A stretch of 64,000 bases of DNA from contig NZ_SLZG01000015.1 of the NCBI RefSeq assembly GCF_004341625.1, positions 62,001 through 126,000 of the forward strand, read 5' to 3'. This stretch comes from Rhizobium sp. BK376 (GTDB lineage Bacteria > Pseudomonadota > Alphaproteobacteria > Rhizobiales > Rhizobiaceae). The translations under genes and the position numbers were made by a program. Below, one piece after another: positions 61,215 through 64,000 of this stretch (positions are counted from its first letter, which is position 1; every line of letters begins with the position of its first letter). The notes beneath the pieces are model-generated. The model did no database searches and was not told where the DNA came from. It was given only the letters and a program-made list of their open reading frames with translations.

Positions 61215-61517
61215 TCAGCCCGGAAGGTGATCGGCCAATACGTCAGGCTGCCTTATTTCCAGCGGGCCCTCGAAGAGCTCGTCATATTTTGCCATCAGCG
61301 CTGCTGCGATCTGACCTTGGAGATGAGCCTGCCGTCCCTCTTCCCCTTCAAAGGCATCAAAGATGCCGAAGGTCGATGCATCGAAGCGAACTGCAAACCA
61401 TGCGACCGTCAATGGTTCCTGCTGCGCCAGCGCCTGTGCGCTCTTAAGGAAGGCGGCGACCTCTTCCTCTTTCCCGGACTTGGCTTTCAATTGAACAAAC
61501 AATGCAACCCTTGTCAT
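61215..61517 (-). CDS. Antibiotic biosynthesis monooxygenase (ABM)-domain protein
   Basis: A 100-residue protein from ATG 61517, six bases after AGAGGAA. The ferredoxin-like ABM fold is seen in TRVALFVQLKAKSGKEEEVA, AWFAVRFDASTFGIFDAFEG and EGRQAHLQGQIAAALMAKYD. Family members are cofactor-free oxygenases or of unknown role, often with quinone reductases or SDRs. It is 15 bases downstream of the SDR gene, within one operon with the peroxiredoxin-like gene. Confidence 0.88.
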   Translation of the reverse strand: MTRVALFVQLKAKSGKEEEVAAFLKSAQALAQQEPLTVAWFAVRFDASTFGIFDAFEGEEGRQAHLQGQIAAALMAKYDELFEGPLEIRQPDVLADHLPG

Positions 61518-61532
61518 GACCATTTCCTCTTT

Positions 61533-62339
61533 TTAGAGCGCCGAATGGCCACTCACGGCCTCTTCGAGTGCTGATTTCATCGTCAGGAATCGTTCGTCAA
61601 CCGCAGCTGGATTGTCGCGATTGGCCGCAATCATCTTGGCACGTGCCTCCCCGCCGCGGATGACTTCGAAGACGTCAGTCTCGATGCCTTCGACCAAGGC
61701 GTCCGCCACGGCGCGTGCCGGCTCTCTTGTGAAACCGAGCTCAGGACCGGCCTTGGAGGACTGCATCATAGGCGTATCTGTTGCCCCGGGATAAAGCGTC
61801 AATACGTGGATGCCTTCGTCTTTCAATTCGCGGCGCAGCGCCTCGCCGAAGCGTGAAAGACCTGCCTTTACCGCGGCGTAGGTCGTATAGAACGGCGCGC
61901 CGATGAGCGCGATACCTGACGTCACGTTGACAACCAACGCATCGCCCGACGCTCGCAAGTGAGGCAAGGCTGTCTGCGTCAGGAGGATCGGAGCAACAAG
62001 GTCGACCTCGACCATTGTCCTTATTTCCTCCTCAGTCGTCTTCTCCAGGCGTCCTGCGCGAACGCCGCCGGCATTGTTCACAAGGATGTCCAGCCCGCCG
62101 AGAATCTTCATTGTCTCGTCAAGCGACAAGGCTCGACCTTGCGCCGTCGCGACGTCAGCACAAAAGCCGGATGCTGGCAGACCACCCACTTGAAGATCCT
62201 TCACCGCCCGGGCAAGCCGTTCGGCGTTTCGTCCTGTAACAACGACACGCGCGCCCTTGGCAAGCAAAGCATGCGCGATGGCGAATCCGATACCACTGGA
62301 TCCACCTGTGACGAGAGCACGTTTTCCTTCCAGATTCAT
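61533..62339 (-). CDS. Short-chain dehydrogenase/reductase
   Basis: The 268-residue protein (ATG 62339, GAGG seven bases ahead) has the full SDR set: LVTGGSSGIGFAIAHALLAK, DILVNNAGGVRAGRLEKT, VNVTSGIALIGAPFYTTYAAVKAGLSRF (Ser, Tyr-x-x-x-Lys; in parts). NADP preference is suggested by TGRNAERL. The substrate is unknown. It is co-transcribed after the peroxiredoxin-like gene (35-base gap) and before the ABM gene, and the group faces a divergent TetR gene. Confidence 0.92.
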   Translation of the reverse strand: MNLEGKRALVTGGSSGIGFAIAHALLAKGARVVVTGRNAERLARAVKDLQVGGLPASGFCADVATAQGRALSLDETMKILGGLDILVNNAGGVRAGRLEKTTEEEIRTMVEVDLVAPILLTQTALPHLRASGDALVVNVTSGIALIGAPFYTTYAAVKAGLSRFGEALRRELKDEGIHVLTLYPGATDTPMMQSSKAGPELGFTREPARAVADALVEGIETDVFEVIRGGEARAKMIAANRDNPAAVDERFLTMKSALEEAVSGHSAL

Positions 62340-62374
62340 CACTTGACCTCGCTTAGATTATTTTTCGGTTTGGC

Positions 62375-63034
62375 TCACGCAGCCCAGGAAGGCCGGAGTG
62401 CATCGACAATCGCTTCCGGGGCCAGCCGGTTGCGGTAGTCCGATTCCGCATGAACAAGCTGGGCACGGCCGTTACTACCGATCACGAACGTAGCTGGTAT
62501 CGGCAGTTCCCAACTGTTATCGCCATTGATAGCAGCCAAATCGACACCAAAAGAGGAATACGCAGCTTTGAGATCGTCGGGGAGTTTGTAGACGAGGCCG
62601 AATTTCCGGGCGACCGCGTTGCCTTCATCGCTGAGGACGTCGAACGTCAAATTGTTCTTCTCGGTCATCGAGAGCGAGCCATCTGGCAACTGGGGCGATA
62701 TCGCAACCAGACAGCCACCAGCCTCGGCAATAGCGGGAAGGGCCCGTTCGTACGCCGCAAGCTGGATGTTGCAATACGGGCACCAGGCGCCGCGATAGAA
62801 GGTCAGGACCACCGGTCCACCGGCGAGCGTCTCCAGCAGCGAGACTGCTTCACCCGAGGCGCCAGGCAGGGAAAATTCTGGAACCAGATCACCAGGCTTT
62901 GGAACGCGATCGAAGGGAAAGGCTGCGGTCAGTTCTTCGATCTTCGAATTCAAAAACGCTGCGGCACCTGCAGGCGCGTTTGCTTCGAACTTTGCATTGA
63001 AATCAGCCAGCTCGTGCTCAAGGCTCATTGTCAT
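62375..63034 (-). CDS. AhpC/TSA-type peroxiredoxin-like protein (copy 2)
   Basis: The 219-residue protein has PKPGDLVPEFSLPGASGEAV, VVLTFYRGAWCPYCNIQLAA with CPYC, and LPIPATFVIGSNGRAQLVHA. It is a paralogue of the protein at 56192-56845. As the first gene of a three-gene operon with SDR and ABM genes, opposite a TetR gene 155 bases away, it is probably repressed by that TetR and induced by an electrophile or oxidant. Cytoplasmic. Confidence 0.9.
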   Translation of the reverse strand: MTMSLEHELADFNAKFEANAPAGAAAFLNSKIEELTAAFPFDRVPKPGDLVPEFSLPGASGEAVSLLETLAGGPVVLTFYRGAWCPYCNIQLAAYERALPAIAEAGGCLVAISPQLPDGSLSMTEKNNLTFDVLSDEGNAVARKFGLVYKLPDDLKAAYSSFGVDLAAINGDNSWELPIPATFVIGSNGRAQLVHAESDYRNRLAPEAIVDALRPSWAA

Positions 63035-63188
63035 TCATCCCTCTTCATGTTTGGACACGCGACCGCAATCGGAAACGCGCGCATCCGTGGTCGGCACCCG
63101 ATTGCGTTTTAAATCAATCGTTATAAAATGTATCCCGCAAACTTCCGGTTATGCTGGAGGCGAGATCAAATTTTTGAGAGTTGATTCC

Positions 63189-63803
63189 ATGGCCCGGCCG
63201 AGAGAATTCGATGAAGAAAAAGTATTGACGTTGGCTGTCGAGCAATTCTGGGAACGAGGATACGAGGCAACTTCGATCAGAGATCTCGCCCAGGCCATGG
63301 GGCTGACGACCGCGAGCGTCTATAACGCCTTCGGAGACAAGCGCGCTGTCTATCGCCGTGCTTTGGATTTCTATATCGAGCGCAGCTTCGGTGATCGTGT
63401 CGGACGGTTCGAATCGAAGCCGCCGCTGCCCGCGGTCAAAGCGTTTTTCGATGAAATCATCGAGCGATCACTCGGCGACGTCAAACGCAAGGGCTGCATG
63501 TTGGTGAATTCTGCGCTCGAGGTGGCGCCGCACGACGAAGAGTTCCAAAGGGTCGTGGCGGAGGTGCTGGTGCAGGTGGAGGGCTTTTTCCTACGCTGCG
63601 TACGAAGGGGCCAGGAGGATGGCACGATAAGCGACCGGCAAAACGCGTCTGATCTTGCTGGAACGCTTCTGAGTACGTTGCTTGGCATCCGGGTCCTTGC
63701 GCGCACGCGACCCGAGAGAGACCTGCTTGAGGGTCTCATCAAACCTGTTCTCGGCCTGCTTGAACCTGCTGTGACGACGCGATTGGTATCTGCGGTACCA
63801 TGA
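63189..63803 (+). CDS. TetR-family transcriptional regulator
   Basis: The 204-residue protein from ATG 63189 begins MARPREFDEEKVLTLAVEQF, followed by a TetR helix-turn-helix (EATSIRDLAQAMGLTTASVYNAFGDKRAVYRRALD in parts). The helical ligand-binding domain has KRKGCMLVNSALEVAPHDEE. The pattern is that of regulators of quinone, electrophile or aldehyde detoxification genes (NemR/AcuR-like). It diverges from the peroxiredoxin-SDR-ABM operon and is its likely repressor. No perfect palindrome was found in the shared region; an imperfect GATTG/CAATC pair lies near 63102-63120. Confidence 0.9.
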   Translation: MARPREFDEEKVLTLAVEQFWERGYEATSIRDLAQAMGLTTASVYNAFGDKRAVYRRALDFYIERSFGDRVGRFESKPPLPAVKAFFDEIIERSLGDVKRKGCMLVNSALEVAPHDEEFQRVVAEVLVQVEGFFLRCVRRGQEDGTISDRQNASDLAGTLLSTLLGIRVLARTRPERDLLEGLIKPVLGLLEPAVTTRLVSAVP

Positions 63804-63872
63804 GCACAATCCACTTTGTACAGAATCATATTTCTATGCCTGCAGCCTGTCAAAAAGTACGGCGTCCAGTCT

Positions 63873-63898
63873 GTAACGATTCTTCTTTTTCTGTCGAA
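63873..63898 (+). promoter_or_regulatory. ECF (SigF-like) promoter of the sigma factor gene
   Basis: GTAACG at 63873-63878, 16 bases, CGAA at 63895-63898, only 14 bases before the ATG. It implies autoregulation and a very short leader. Confidence 0.8.
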
Positions 63899-63912
63899 AT
63901 AGAGTGTATCGG

Positions 63913-64000
63913 ATGAAGAATCCGGCGCGTGAAGAAGAATGGGCTTCCTGGATGCGATCCGCAATCGCGGGCGATGGCAGGGCCTATCAAAAACTGCTGA
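63913..64000 (+). CDS. ECF sigma factor, N-terminal start only (cut by window edge)
   Basis: Only 29 codons are visible: MKNPAREEEWASWMRSAIAG then DGRAYQKLL. The pattern W..wMr.A.aGD..AYr.LL is typical of region 2.1 at the start of alphaproteobacterial ECF sigma factors such as the SigF/ECF26-type group. The promoter in front matches the sites found throughout the right half of the window, which supports the call. An ATG at 63952 is also in frame. If correct, a membrane anti-sigma gene of the NrsF/DUF1109 type would be expected just outside the window. Confidence 0.72.
   Translation, partial: MKNPAREEEWASWMRSAIAGDGRAYQKLL

Overview
The window looks like an alphaproteobacterium of the Rhizobium/Agrobacterium/Ensifer type. 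The clues are high GC, ribose-family ABC sugar operons, a poly-HAMP hybrid kinase, DUF1223, MsrPQ and YHS proteins, OpgC, and degenerate IS3-family fragments. It reads as accessory or megaplasmid-like DNA with many operons and several gene relics. No rRNA, tRNA or CRISPR was seen. All calls come from reading the sequence; no database search was possible.

Layout. (1) Positions 1-11.2 kb, minus strand: a sugar uptake and catabolism locus. It has a ribose-type ABC importer (ATPase, binding protein, two permeases), a PfkB kinase, an eIF2B/MtnA-like protein, a double-SIS protein, a GntR regulator, a family 5 binding protein and a BtpA/SgcQ-like protein. At its head is an unusual fusion of a LacI-type DNA-binding domain to a PfkB sugar kinase, with a perfect 14-bp palindrome just upstream. 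(2) 11.5-13.9 kb: decayed DNA, with a TPR gene split by an in-frame stop, a frameshifted small gene and an IS3 fragment. (3) 13.9-27.4 kb: a chemoreceptor, an MFS transporter, a GFA-family protein, a giant poly-HAMP hybrid histidine kinase with a second hybrid kinase 4 bases downstream, then a second IS3 fragment and an EAL-domain relic. (4) 27.6-33.3 kb: secreted hydrolase, a protein of unknown function, a YHS protein, DsbD and DsbA-like thiol proteins, and a frameshifted DNA glycosylase relic. (5) 33.3-43 kb, minus strand: DoxX, DUF1634, TauE/SafE and GntR; epoxide hydrolase, CoA transferase, OpgC, a TPP enzyme, a membrane protein and a TPR protein. (6) 43-52.6 kb, plus strand: a compact six-gene membrane redox operon (SDR, small membrane proteins, ferric-reductase/Rieske fusion, a Cys/His-motif anchored protein), DUF2934, a large glycoside hydrolase, then a TPR/PRMT-like methyltransferase with a HAD hydrolase and a membrane protein. 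(7) 52.7-64 kb: msrP-msrQ-DUF1223-NACHT-like P-loop protein, two peroxiredoxin-like proteins, GST, an EAL protein, a second DUF1223 protein, hydrolase, monooxygenase, SDR, TetR, and the first 29 codons of an ECF sigma factor at the right edge.

The thread tying the right half together is a repeated promoter motif, GTAAC(A/G)-N16-CG(A/T)A, found by eye at nine places, all intergenic and correctly oriented. One lies directly in front of the partial ECF sigma gene. The spacing and bases resemble the published Caulobacter SigF (ECF) promoter as I recall it. I infer that the ECF factor controls itself and eight other transcription units: the unknown 181-aa protein, YHS, the TPR/TPP/OpgC series, the SDR/Rieske operon, the PRMT-like operon, msrPQ-DUF1223-NACHT, the second DUF1223 gene and a secreted hydrolase. 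That would make this region a clustered periplasmic redox or metal stress regulon containing several undescribed components.
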